A DNA stretch of 64,000 bases from Icerya purchasi (GCA_039619475.1 CM077115.1:60332864-60396863), one strand, 5' to 3'. Shown: positions 49,287 through 60,173, counted from the first letter of the stretch. A program made the numbers and translations. The notes: generated by a model not told the origin, from the sequence alone.

Positions 49287-49320
49287 CGTGTCTCTAGCCA
49301 TAGTTGCTGCACATGGCACG
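49287..49320 (+). promoter_or_regulatory. LINE copy F 3'-terminal hairpin
   Basis: 34 nt, stem CGTGTC/GGCACG; one pair is G-U in RNA, so pairing is kept although the sequence changed. The TAA tail follows within 10 nt. Confidence 0.65.
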
Positions 49321-49327
49321 TAAAATT

Positions 49328-49331
49328 TAAT

Positions 49332-49384
<53 letters not shown>
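49328..49384. repeat. TAA repeat, tail of LINE copy F
   Basis: About 18 TAA units. Confidence 0.9.
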
Positions 49385-49385
<1 letters not shown>

Positions 49386-49519
49386 TTTTTTTTTCTAATT
49401 ATAGTCTATAATATTATCGTTCAGTCTAAGCGTTCTCCTTTTATCTTTTGTGTACACTTTTTCATTTGAATTGCGATATCAAATTTTACAAAAATAATCA
49501 CAATAAACAGCGACTGATT

Positions 49520-51045
49520 TTTTTTTTTTTTGGCTTATATGCAAGATAACCCCCATCGGAATTATACAAGAGCAAGGTTAAATTTCAATTTTTGAAGACA
49601 TTATAAATGAATATAAAACATAAGACGATATTATTATTTGTAGCCAAGAGTGAACTTATTTTACATGGAAGTTCTACTTTTAGGTTTAACCAATGAATTT
49701 TATACTTCTTGAGTGTGTTTTTGTGTCAGCTGCATTCGAAAACGAAATGTTATCTTTATCACCCGGATGGTGTGGACAAAAAGGAGGCTGACCAAGCCCC
49801 TGCTTATACATAGAATATGGCAATCTGTTAACTCCAAATCGTAACCGACATATCGTCATTATAAATTTCCGAGGATTATTAACCCCTCTATCCGAAATCG
49901 TTCCCATACCACGGTAATCTAGGGATATACGGTTGAATAGATTTATATAATTTTGATTTATATCAAATGGAATTCCAATATTCCTCGTGGGCCAACTTAA
50001 TGAAATATGCGCTGATTTTGCTGCTTTATCCACTATTTCATTGCCATCTCCACATGAGCCGGAATGCACACCAGTTTTATATTAACCCCCTTTTCCGCCA
50101 CATCAGTCAAGTATGATCTTATTTTAAGAGTTAAATAGGGGTGCCTTAAAGTTAAAGGAAAGATCTTGCAGAGATATTAAGCAGCTTTTGGAGTCACTTA
50201 GAATAAGTAAATTTCCTGAAAAATTATGCTTAATGGCGAATAATAAAAATTTAATAATTGCCACGCACTCCGCAGTGAAAACTTTGGAGAAACGAGGAAG
50301 CGTACATTTTTTATCGTATTTAAGTGAGGGATGTAAAAAGCAGAACCAATTTGATGTGGATTTTTTTACCCATCCGTAAATATGTATATCAATATTATAA
50401 AATAGATTATTTAAATTATAGTGGGAACTTAAAAATAAGAGAAAGTGAAAAATAAACTTCTAGGCTGAAGAAATTATGTCCATAGGGCATGGAGAAATAT
50501 GCTGAAATAGAATCATTAAGAGTCAACAATGCAAAGTAGTCTTAGAGCAGACAAAGCCAACTGTGGAATTTTTTTTTGAATTAAATCTCCAACTGACATT
50601 GATTTCTTTGAACTTACTAATTAGATTATTTTACCGGATTGTGTTTTAATAAGAATTTGTCCCCCCGGATGGAAAACTTAATCTCCAACGGTGATATATT
50701 GGTTTTTGAGCCTTAATGGCCTCTACTGAGGTAGAACTACAAGCACCAATGATTACCCTAAAACAGATGTTTTGAAGGACGTTTCGCTTATTTTGATAAT
50801 TAATGGAGCAGTTGCTAAACAAAAAAGAACCATTTTCAATTACAGTTCTAATATATCCTTTATAGATTATGCTTAGAACTTGTGGATCACTGCCCAAATT
50901 GATATTGCCTAATGTTTTAAACAAAGCAATTCATTTAGAAATTTTTATATTAATATAATTAATATGCTTGCTCCAGGTAAGCCTCGAATCCAGCACACAC
51001 CCTAAGTACTTATATTCTGGACGTCTGTGCTTTATTCCGTTTTGG
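49520..51045 (-). mobile_element. R1/jockey-like LINE copy G, 3' part
   Basis: Tail at T run 49520-49531. On the minus strand from 51045: RT thumb with YKYLGCVLDSRLTWSKHINY, then SIIYKGYIRTVIENGSFLF (50646-50924); RNase H remnant with LPRFSKVFTAECVAI and LLILSDSKSCLISLQ (about 50380-50150); terminal NEIVDKAAKSAH and CRLRFGVNRLPYSMYKQG with CPHHPGDKDN (49686-50069). Broken into several frames. Confidence 0.75.
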
Positions 51046-51954
51046 ATTCAATAGTAAAATTTTCATTACAACCATGCAAACTTTAAAAAATTAGTACATT
51101 GTGCAATAAAGCTATTGCAAAATCGACCACGGAAAATGAGCACTCGATCGTAGAAATTTCAAAATGTTATTTTATAACACTTCATTTTACCGACCTACAA
51201 ATAAATATCAATTTTTATGTTTCATAATTAATATAAACTATTATCTTTTACATGTTATTGATTCTGCGTATTAAGAGTAATAATGGAAACATATTTCCTC
51301 CAAAATTTTCTAAGCACTGTTTTTTTTTTTTATTAAGAATTATTGGTACAAAACATTTTAAATGGGATAGAAAAAATATTAAAGATTAAATGATTAATTG
51401 TTTTGGGTTAATTTGTTTTAGATTGACGGGGAGTGAAGGAAAAATTTCGTAGTGGAAATCCTCTGCATCTGAAGTTAATTTTTAGCACCGTCGCTGCTTC
51501 ATTTTATATATTATAGAATAATTCTTTTTACATGTATTTTAAAAAAAAATTATTTTGCTACTTTTATCATTCATTTATAATTAATACAATTTAGTTTTTA
51601 ATCTAAAATAGCAAAAAAAAAAAAAAAAACAAAACAAGTACGACAGAATTTTGTTTTTTTTTCAATCAGTTTTATGACATAAATTCTAGTAGTGGTACAC
51701 TTTTTTTGTTCTTTTTTTTTTTTTTTTTTATTATGGCACAACTCCAAATGTAATCAACAAAATTTTCTTCGATTATTAATTGTTGTTCAAATAGCTGCCC
51801 GTACTAAACAGAAAAGTAATAACTTTAGCAAAAGTTCCGTTTAAGAACAAAGAAATCTAATTGCTGCATGAAAAATCAATGAAGAAGGACAACAATTTTA
51901 AAATTTTCCGAACTACAACCTGGATTTTTAGCATTTTCATGTGTGTAGGTGAGA
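51046..51954. other. AT-rich intergenic, no gene seen
   Basis: A and T homopolymer runs (51318-51331, 51611-51629, 51711-51730); no frames of note. Confidence 0.5.
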
Positions 51955-52220
51955 ACTGATTACAAGAATTAAATTAAAATATTCGCTAATAATCACGTGG
52001 AAGGCAATGGCAAACCACCACGTACAACATCATATGCGCGCTAGGTCAGTACACAGCAGACACACACCGGGACTGCACGCATTAGTGGCGCGATAACAAG
52101 CGGCTATTATCAGTTCCGAATGTGTAGTCTTGCGTGTGTACACATTCGTACTGTATATAAACAATTGCCATGAGCGCTGCCTATTCTGTACAACTAGAAT
52201 GTACAAATAGGTAGTCACGA
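51955..52220 (+). mobile_element. tRNA-derived SINE, copy 2 (headless)
   Basis: From TTACAAGAATTAAAT through GGCAATGGCAAACCACC (52004) and GCGCGATAACAAGCGGCTA to CAGTTCCGAATGT it parallels copy 1 (22272-22520). The tRNA-like head and the GAT tail are absent. Confidence 0.75.
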
Positions 52221-52278
52221 CGCTCGGAATCGACCGATACGACTGAAAAGAAAGAAGGCGACTATATAGCTCTGCCTT

Positions 52279-52506
52279 TTACGGTGTAGTTTCGGACACA
52301 ACAAGATGAATAGTACGTGATCTACCTTTAATGCCGTCTAAGACATCCCTAGTTCCGTTGAGGGGTAAGAGGCTGCTAAGAGTCACACTTGTAAAATATA
52401 TTAAGTGATAATTTTTCCAACGATCTGGATCACCGTGCGCTGTACGAATATATTCCTTGAAACTTCTCCTGTTACGGGTGTTTGCACCACAGCTGTCCGA
52501 TTGCAC
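52279..52506 (-). CDS. unassigned minus-strand frame, possibly a decayed convertase exon
   Basis: Open for 75 codons to a stop, with DSCGANTRNRRSFKEYIRTA, a possible upstream acceptor (ATCGGACAG) and a T-rich tract before it. DSC followed at similar spacing by Ser, Ile, Ala, Tyr and Gly faintly recalls the oxyanion/Cys exon of convertases, but the active-site Asn block is not seen. It lies downstream of gene 2, on its strand. Could equally be transposon sequence or chance. Confidence 0.2.
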   Translation of the reverse strand: MQSDSCGANTRNRRSFKEYIRTAHGDPDRWKNYHLIYFTSVTLSSLLPLNGTRDVLDGIKGRSRTIHLVVSETTP

Positions 52507-52624
52507 AACCGCAAAAAAAGAAAAAAAAGGTAAAAAAAAATGATTCTTCCTTCTGCATTTTTATTAAGAAATAATATAGTTTCTAATCAGAATTTTATAA
52601 AAGCATATTTCTTTTCGTTGGCGC

Positions 52625-52736
52625 AGTCTGATCAATCGGGTGACAGATCATGTTCACGATACAGGACATGGGACGAGACGATTCGAGATATTTCTTTTAG
52701 AGCATAAAACTGCTCCCGATGAAAGTTTGTGATAAA
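52625..52736 (+). other. possible stray P-domain terminal exon
   Basis: After a fair acceptor (TTTCTTTTCGTTGGCGCAG) the plus strand reads VTDHVHDTGHGTRRFEIFLL, then EHKTAPDESL and TGA. This resembles the last P-domain strand (GHGT...FxIxLLxHKT). The phase does not match the other genes' exon and no partner exons exist on this strand nearby. Confidence 0.25.
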
Positions 52737-53032
52737 TATATCCAAATTTGTGCATCGTTCAAACCGGCTTTCGTACCTTCAGTATGAACACTAATCATCA
52801 TCATCAATCGAAATATTTTTAATAAGTACAGATTATTACACCAGCCACCGCCTGAAAACTATTTCCGCCTTTTCCGCCATCTCCTCTAATTAAAAGTAAG
52901 TTTCTCGTTTAATCCTACCTGACGATTAATAATGATCTTGTTTATTCGCTAATTTCGGGTCAGTAATGATATATCAGCACTCTGCTAGAAAAACAAACTT
53001 ACAATTCATACTTTGTAATTACTCTTCAGCTG

Positions 53033-53224
53033 TTACGATAAGATATTCTCCGACAGCATGATTAAAGCAGCACCCAGAATTAACATGGCGGAGGGCAGTG
53101 CACTGGTGATCCAGAGAGCATGATAGCTTTTTCCGCGTTTAATTGTAATAAAACGTGTGACAACTCTACAAATATTACTACCTGTTTCATTGTTAGATTG
53201 AATGGTTGTCAATTTTTGCACCAT
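53033..53224 (-). CDS. convertase 2, putative last exon with membrane segment
   Basis: Preceded on the minus strand by TTTTTTATTTTTAC and acceptor GATTAG. Reads [15 protein letters not shown], then a basic stretch ([12 protein letters not shown]) and about 22 hydrophobic residues ([22 protein letters not shown]) to SENILS and a stop. Furin has a C-terminal membrane anchor, so this fits, but the expected last P-domain strand (like FVIHGT) is not in it; an exon may be missing or this frame may be chance. Confidence 0.4.
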   Translation of the reverse strand: MVQKLTTIQSNNETGSNICRVVTRFITIKRGKSYHALWITSALPSAMLILGAALIMLSENILS

Positions 53225-56200
53225 CTAATCTATTCGTTTGTAAAAATAAAAAATTACAAATTCGTGATGTCAATTAATTTGACAAAGTAGCTCCGAAGTG
53301 CATCTTCAAAGTTCTCATGATATTTTCTTGTCAATATTCCATACGGTATAGATCACTCCTTTTTTTTAATTCTGCGAAATATTTTTAAAAAGTTTCGGGG
53401 GTGCTTCAACCCACTTTCTACTCCTTCAGTGTAGGCTTCGGTACGACTAATAATCGAAAAAATATAATAGGTTGCTGTTTCGAAGCAATCGAAGAAAATA
53501 CATCGAATCTACCGATTTGTCATAGTTATTATTTTGACTGTCGTAATTAAATTTTTTTTCCTACTTTATAATTATTTTTATTCTTATAAAAGTTTGTGTT
53601 GGCGTGTAATTAGGAAGTAAAATTTCTCTTGAAATTCGATTAATAATGAAATATGTTTTCGCTGCACACGTCTTAATCATTTTCTATTGTATTAACAGTA
53701 AAAAAAAACACTTACCGCGTCGTAAATATGTACAGTCCATAATCCTTCAGGATTTTCACCCCAAAACTGTAGGGACATGAACTTCCAGGCAAGAAAACCT
53801 TTGTTGCTAAAGTCTCTTTTTCTTTTTTCTATAATTTTACTCGTTGTACCTAAAACAAAAAAGAAAACGAAAAATAGCAAAACAGTTGCCTTTCTACTTG
53901 AAGAAATTAAGCGATCGATATGTTTGCTTAAATTTATTTTGCAGTGAAAATAAACTTTGCCTTCCAAGTGTTAACATATTTGTCTGAATAATCCATATTT
54001 CGTGCATCATTGGGCACACTAAATGACGTGCAAGCAGTAAACGATATCGGAGAAATAAACATAAACAAAGATATTTTTCAAGGTGACTCCTACAGTCCAT
54101 TGCGGTTCTGCATTATTGCATAAAAACCCACTCACCGTGCTAAAGAACACAAATATTGGCCACAAACTTTTGCATAACAACACTCAGTATATAAACCCCA
54201 TTTACTATATGTAGATGATCTCAAATTGTACTCTGCCAATAGAGAAGGTTTGGAAACACCACTCTTAAATATTACCGAATGCTTCAGTGAAGATATAAAA
54301 ATGAATTTTGGCCTAGATAAATTCAGAATAAACCAAATAAAAAAAGGCAAAATTGAAATCGAGTCAGAGGAATAAAAACGAATCTATGCGAGAAAGCGAA
54401 TATTACAAATAGCCAGGAATTTTACAAAATTCGTCCATAGATCAAAACAAATCAAAACAGATTTAGAAAAAAGATGTATAAATATATTAGAGAAAGTCTT
54501 CCGTGCAGAATTAAACAGTTCGAATAAAGCTGCAAATACTGAAAATTTTTGGAAATAAAAATGTAGCTTTGGATTAATCCACCTACATTTTTTGAAATAG
54601 AAATGTCGCAGATAGCGAGAATTGGAAGATAATAATAATAATAATAATAAATACTTTCTTCATATACATCAATACATGAAGACGTATATTATAATGTATC
54701 GTAAATCGAGTTTACATTTTTGTTTTAATAGCGTCGCTTAAGATTTCATTAAGAAGTTTGTTTTACTTTTTTTTAGCTCATCTTTTTCGTTTCCCGGCCA
54801 CTTTAAGAGGATTTTTTTTGTCTGTCTATTTTCATTATTTCAACAAAATTCAAACAAATTTTTACATTTAATAGATATCGACTGTTAGACTATCAATGGA
54901 AAGTGGATAAAATTTGCTTACAAACACTCCGGGATACTTTTGTGTACTCAAGTATTTTCTCTGTTGCGTAATTATTATATTTGTTAGCAATTTATAATTT
55001 ACAATTCGCTTAAACGGCTGTAAGTTTGATACGTGCCATATGACGTTTACGTGATAATTACGGATATATTTCCAATAGAGTAAAACTATCATGACACAAC
55101 TTACTCCGCAAGTAATGTTCTTTCGTTATTTCTTTCTTTTTAAAAAAAAATAAATAAAAATAAAACTGTCAACAATGTTCTAACAAAATTACAGTTGTAA
55201 TATAATTAGTAACAATAGTTGCTGCTCAATGAAGTGTAGTCTACAATAATTTAAGGTGAAATACCTTTGTAATACAGAGAGAAGATGAGCATTGCTCTAC
55301 GCATTCATGGTTCGCATAATAATGTAATAATTTACACTTGAAGGATTGAAGCTAGTCGTGCAATTAAACAGAGCCCGCAATATCACAGAATGAATACATT
55401 TATAATACTGGAGTAATCCTTGCTTCGGTAGCCAAACACCTTAACTCGTAGGCTACCGTGTTACTTAAATTAATATATGCCTACGTCGTAAACGAGATAA
55501 AGCGAAATTCTGATTAAATCGAAATTACCTGTCGGTGAAGTGAGTTCGATTTCAATGAATCCACGTATTCCATACGATAAAGTTGCGTTTAGTTGAACGT
55601 GTTCCAAATAACGAATTTTTCCATTACAACCGTCTGTTAACGCGTTTGAGATGAAATCAGATGCAGATGAATATGCTTTATTGTTTTCACTTTAATCGTA
55701 AATGTATTTTTATCAATAGGATAGGAAATAATCGAAGAAAAGTTTATTTTATGCATTTATTTCTGAATGTACCGTGTTCAAAAATTTTTGTTAATTTGTC
55801 GTTCTAATAATTTTTTATTTTTATTTTATTATGAAGCTTTGATTTGTAGCATTATACACGGAGTAAGATGAATTGCACTTCCGAAATGTCATAAACATTG
55901 GGATTTCGGCACAGCTACACCTTGCTGAAACAAAAAGGCATTCGCTACACTTCAAATAAAATAGTATCATCAAGTTCACAAATGAAGCTCTAATAAACCT
56001 TCTAACGTTTCCCACTTTCTTTACAATTATCATGTCCATAGCAGTGCTGCGGTTTAATTTCTTCGTCAGAATTCATACACATTATATAAGCAGACTTTGC
56101 TAAGTTGATGTAGAACAAATTTCATAAATTTCATACTCGCAGATTCCGTTCTTGTGAAACATCAAGATTATGAACATCAGTACTTACCCCCATTTAAAAG

Positions 56201-59200
56201 ATAACCTAGTTGTGGCTGAAAAAATAAGGTCCCAACCACAGACAATCAACTTGAAGACCGGATAGCGCAAGTACTACTTCTGACTCTATGAGAACAGAGA
56301 ATCAAAACGTTGAAACACCCACATCTTTAATATTCACTGCATATAGCAATGCGCTACCTGTATGAACTACATAATATATGCCCCGCAGGATGTCCTTCTA
56401 TCTTATAATATAACAAGTGCTAATTCGACACCGACATCTGTACAACTTACTCCGTATCAATAATGGTGTCTCTAGATCTCTTTCTCTCGAAAGTCTAAGC
56501 AATGCTGTTTTATTAACGCAACTTAATAATATAACCTCCATAAGGCCGGTTGCCCATAGCAGCGAGGAATGTGAAATGTGTAATGTTTTTAATCTGAAAA
56601 TCGATTACTATACATTTAAACGTAACACTGCCCATTACAGTATGAAATAGTCGAAATGTTCGAAATAGGCGAGCGAGGAAAAATAATTCCTCCCTCAGAT
56701 CGCTAAGCGAGTTTTTTAAAACTCATTTCGCACATTTCACTTGTTTGTTACATGCATACATATATTTGTTGATATTGTTGTCTTTAATATTTCATTCCTC
56801 TTTGCTGTTTTGTATTTATGTATGTGTGTGTATTACCTTTTTGTTTTTAATTTGTTGAAATATTTCGTCATTTATTAATTTAATTTAATTTATATACATA
56901 ATGGGGAAAAATCGATTGACATAATTAGGAAGTATGAATTTTTGTATAATACGGAACATAACAATTTCAAAAATGTTAATATGAAAGACTGAATTTTTTT
57001 TACAATTTCATGTTTTATGAAGTCATGAATTTCTTTGAAATCTTTAGACAGTCGGAAATATTTTACGAATGCTTCCTCCGTTAATTCCAAAAAATTAACC
57101 TATAAAATTGTCCATAATCATTTTTAGCATGTAAATATTTTTGCATCCAAAATTTTCTTCTTCTTTTGATTTTTTTTTGTAATTAATAAATTTTCAATTT
57201 CCTCTTCCGACTCTGCAGAAAACTATAATTATAATAATTGTTTTCTTCTTGTAGACGTTGTTGCTATTAAGCTAAAAAAATTATGTAAACACTTAATTAC
57301 ACAAAATAGCATACATTATTTTATACTTTAGAAAATAGTTATTACATAGAAAATAAAAGCAATTCGTATACACTTCGTTAACCTAGAAAAACTTGTGTTA
57401 AAATGAAAACAAAGAACTGAAGAAAATAGTAGTAAACAAATAGCAAATAATAATTCGATAATTTCATCGCAAACCATTATTTCCTCGCTCAGCGAACTCG
57501 CTGCAATGAGCAGCCGAAAAAAACACATTTCACATTCCGCATTTCACATTTCACATTCCTCGCTGCAATGGGCAACGGGCCTAACTCACTTTTTTCACGC
57601 GTTTCCCTACTAATATGATCTAACCAATTATCTATTATAGTACGCCAAACGAAAATTGAAATAAACCCTAGAAACAATGATACTGCAATTGTGCGATATT
57701 GATTACGTAGATGCTTTTAAATTCGACGTGGTAATTTGTCTATTAGCCATAGCTTATGCAACGGTATGTTGTTAAACGCTACATATTTCAAACTATTCCA
57801 TGACTATAGTTCTGCTTATAGCACAGTAAACTGCTGCACATCGCAAAAATATTGCCGGCCACTGCCTATAATAGCTAAGAATCTCCTACTTTAATTAGCC
57901 AAACAAAATGTTGGATATCATCTATAATACCCGGAAATGAACGTTTGAACATGCCTTCCGCTAACAGTTATAATTTCCCGGCCCTTGAAAATGCCAACTA
58001 CTGATCCTTCTTTCCTCACTGCTCAGCCGTAAAAAGAAATTCAACTAGACAATTCTGAATTCAGCTTTTCACGTCGAATCAAGCTCACTACCGAACCACG
58101 GTAGCGCTGCAGAATATCTCGCACAAAGATCATACTATCTTATAAATCATCTGCGAATTTTAAAAAAAGAGAAAAAGGGATTAAAAAAAGTGACAGTGGT
58201 AAAACGAAAGTCTAAGGGTTCAACACTTTCTCTATCTTGTCTCGATACACTTTTTTAAAGATAATTACTTTCGCTGTTACACAAGCGGCAACAAAATATG
58301 GATACGAAAGTCTAAAACGCTTATGTTCCATAAACACAATTAAATAGAGTTAAACTGTACTACTACAATGTGTACTTTGACAGAATTTCGCGATTATTTA
58401 ATTTATCTAATAGAGCAAATAGTATTTGAGAATTTAATTAATTTTCTTCTTATCGCTACAAAATAATTTTACAAAATATTATTAGTCTAGCGTCTGAAAA
58501 ATTATCATTCAAAATTTATGACTAAAAACGAAATAGATAAAAAATAAAACTTTAATTATCATGCATAAAGATACGTTACTGAATTATCCGAAATTTACCG
58601 AAGAACAATTACTTTTTTATTAAAAAGTACGGCTATATATCAAACTGGTTTTTTCATACGTTGACGCTAAATTCATTTTAAAATTAATAATTAGAAAAGT
58701 TAACTTCTGCGAAAGTAGGGAAGTAAATTAAGTCGTAAAGTAAAATTTCATCATTCATACATCCCCTTTATTAAATTAAAACGGGAAACATTATAATATT
58801 AGTGTAATATTTATTTAGGTATAAAAAATTATTTTATTATGAGTTTTTAACTTTTACAATTTTTCTAAAGTACGAAATTTTTTTTCACAAATGCCTAATT
58901 TCGGCTTTAAGGTAATTTTCAATTTTATTCATATTTACCGTTGGTTAAAGTTTGAATTTCAAAATGAGTTTTTTAAATAGTTCTGAGAAACAGTATTAAC
59001 ACTGCATGTGCAAAACATTAATTTGCAGAACCCACAATTTTCAAAAATATCACATATTTCTTCCGGTTTTCAGAAAATCAACTCTCGCCACTTTAATATA
59101 TCTATAAAAAAACATTTATAAAAAACATTTATAAAAAACATTCATAAAAAACATTTATAAAAAACATTTATAAAAAACATTTATAAAAAACATTTATAAA

Positions 59201-60173
59201 AAATATTAACCTTATATTAAAAGGAACGGAACATATGTATTTTTGTGGAACATTTATCCAATTTAAAGCTGCCGATACTAATTTGTATGCATTAATTAAT
59301 CCAAATCCGTACGTGGTGGAACTACGAAATCCAAAACTATTTTGAATCCATTCAGCAGTTTGATTAAGTGGTGTTGCATCGGACGTGGAAATAATTATAT
59401 GCTGAGCGTCTCTCCATGTCAGTTTAGGGCTAGAACGGTTTTATCGAAAAATTATTATAAAACTACGTGCCATATGTCACGCTACATGTATTTATAATCA
59501 TCTCTTTAGTGAAAAATAATAAAATACTTTCCATGAAATATTGCAATGAACGAATAATTTCATACACTTGCATATATCTCGTTGTATTATAATAAAAATG
59601 ATATTGTTAATTTTTTATTATTACATATCTAGAATGAAATGTTTCAAGCACTCTATAGTCATTATTTACTCACAGCATCGATATCGTTATCATGATTATT
59701 ACTACTGTTTCCGATTCAATGATTACTATTTATTCTTTTTAATATTAAAACTATCATAATAAACTATATTAAAAATTAAGATAGAATTTTACATTGTTTA
59801 TATATAAATGTTATTTTGTAATTTACAAAAGTAATTGTTGAAGTACATCAAGAGCTATTGGAATTATTGGGGATATTAATGAATAACCCCATAAACTTCT
59901 TTTTTTTTGCCTATCACTAACGTAATTATCTTTGCCTTATTTACGTTAAAGTGATCATGACAATTTCCATAATTGAGGCATTTTAAATATGCTAAAACTT
60001 GTAAATATGAAATTACGGAAATTACACACAGCAATGATCGTAATTTAAAAAATATAAATAAATTATATTTACTTAGCTTCTAATGCAAGTGCAAGTATGC
60101 CAGCTACAAGAGGAGCTGAAGCAGAAGTTCCAGTATGTCCTACAGTACAAGAATTCCCAATGTCCGTAGTCAC
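53033..60173 (-). CDS. proprotein convertase 2 (furin/kexin-like subtilase with P domain), 5'-incomplete
   Basis: Minus-strand paralogue of gene 1. Four certain exons (60173-60073, 59429-59211, 55689-55529, 53849-53716) join in phase with GT-AG borders and no stops, encoding the catalytic Ser block, the end of the catalytic domain and most of the P domain. A fifth, less certain exon (53224-53033) would give a membrane-spanning C-terminus. Exons for the catalytic Asp, His and oxyanion Asn are not found between 60174 and 64000, so they lie beyond the window or are lost. Introns hold a LINE RT fragment, a Harbinger MITE and a decayed LINE. Whether it is expressed is unknown; the clean reading frames suggest selection. 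Confidence 0.8.
53716..53849 (-). CDS. convertase 2 exon: P domain, second part
   Basis: 134 nt; acceptor CTTTTTTGTTTTAG, donor GACGCG|GTAAGT. Encodes [18 protein letters not shown], then [18 protein letters not shown], the W-G-E-x-P-x-G-x-W core. Equal in length and phase to gene 1 exon 23966-24099. Confidence 0.93.
54090..54660 (+). mobile_element. LINE reverse transcriptase fragment, different clade
   Basis: Plus strand inside a gene 2 intron. [20 protein letters not shown] contains the YxDD box, followed by [14 protein letters not shown] and KKGKIEIES. This DDLKLYS...FGLDK pattern belongs to a non-LTR group distinct from the I-like copies here (R2/R4-like by my recollection). It ends in a TAA repeat (54632-54650). 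Confidence 0.65.
54661..55528. other. convertase 2 intron, no gene seen
   Basis: AT-rich. A minus-strand frame at 54868-55092 has no motif. Confidence 0.45.
55529..55689 (-). CDS. convertase 2 exon: P domain, first part
   Basis: 161 nt; acceptor TACGATTAAAG (weak polypyrimidine tract), donor CCGACAG|GTAATT. Encodes [20 protein letters not shown] and [12 protein letters not shown], matching gene 1 [17 protein letters not shown]...LTSPHG. 15 nt shorter than its gene 1 partner, phases the same. Confidence 0.9.
56541..56543. repeat. TAA target duplication of Harbinger MITE, left
   Basis: TAA directly before GGCCGGTTGCCC; partner at 57582-57584. Confidence 0.7.
56544..57581. mobile_element. PIF/Harbinger-like MITE
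   Basis: 1,038 bp with inverted ends GGCCGGTTGCCCAT...ATGGGCAACGGGCC that stay complementary for about 40 nt (GCAGCGAGGAATGTGAAATG). Flanked by TAA, the 3-bp target typical of PIF/Harbinger. The ends contain repeats of GAATGTGAAATGTG. No transposase. It lies in a gene 2 intron. Confidence 0.8.
57600..58180 (-). mobile_element. possible decayed LINE RT
   Basis: On the minus strand KFADDL is followed at the right distance by [15 protein letters not shown], resembling the FADD box and the VSGLxxNxxKSEL block of L1-type RTs; further pieces ([16 protein letters not shown]) are ambiguous. Several stops. Weak evidence. Confidence 0.35.
58181..59104. other. convertase 2 intron, no gene seen
   Basis: AT-rich, no open frame of note. 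Confidence 0.5.
59105..59207. repeat. 13-bp minisatellite at a splice donor
   Basis: Seven or more copies of AAAAAACATTTAT with one variant (ATTCAT). It ends three bases from the intron-side start of the donor of the neighbouring gene 2 exon. Confidence 0.9.
59211..59429 (-). CDS. convertase 2 exon: end of catalytic domain
   Basis: 219 nt; acceptor CCGTTCTAG, donor ATAAG|GTTAAT. Encodes [20 protein letters not shown] and [20 protein letters not shown], parallel to gene 1 exon e with the same length and phases. Confidence 0.93.
59430..60072. other. convertase 2 intron
   Basis: AT-rich, no gene; a 63-residue plus-strand frame (59568-59759) is low-complexity. Confidence 0.5.
60073..60173 (-). 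CDS. convertase 2 exon: catalytic Ser
   Basis: 101 nt; acceptor TTAATTTTTAG, donor GCTAA|GTAAAT. Encodes [20 protein letters not shown] and [13 protein letters not shown]. The Ser of GTSASAP is the nucleophile. Same length and phase as gene 1 exon d. Confidence 0.95.

Larger units (their letters stand above)
46615..49384 (+). mobile_element. I-clade LINE copy F, 5' truncated, best preserved
   Basis: Begins in the linker after the endonuclease (RWTIKQAKRNSWSEFTST, 46653) and runs through RT, RNase H and the zinc tail to a stop at 49271, then the 3' hairpin and a TAA-repeat tail of about 18 units. The TAA tail is a hallmark of the I factor clade. Only about three frameshifts (near 47030, 48080, 48700) interrupt it, so it is a recent insertion. 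Confidence 0.88.

Noticed and set aside
56417..56650. 77-residue plus-strand gene
   Set aside because: It spans the left border of the Harbinger MITE, so the frame is a chance join.
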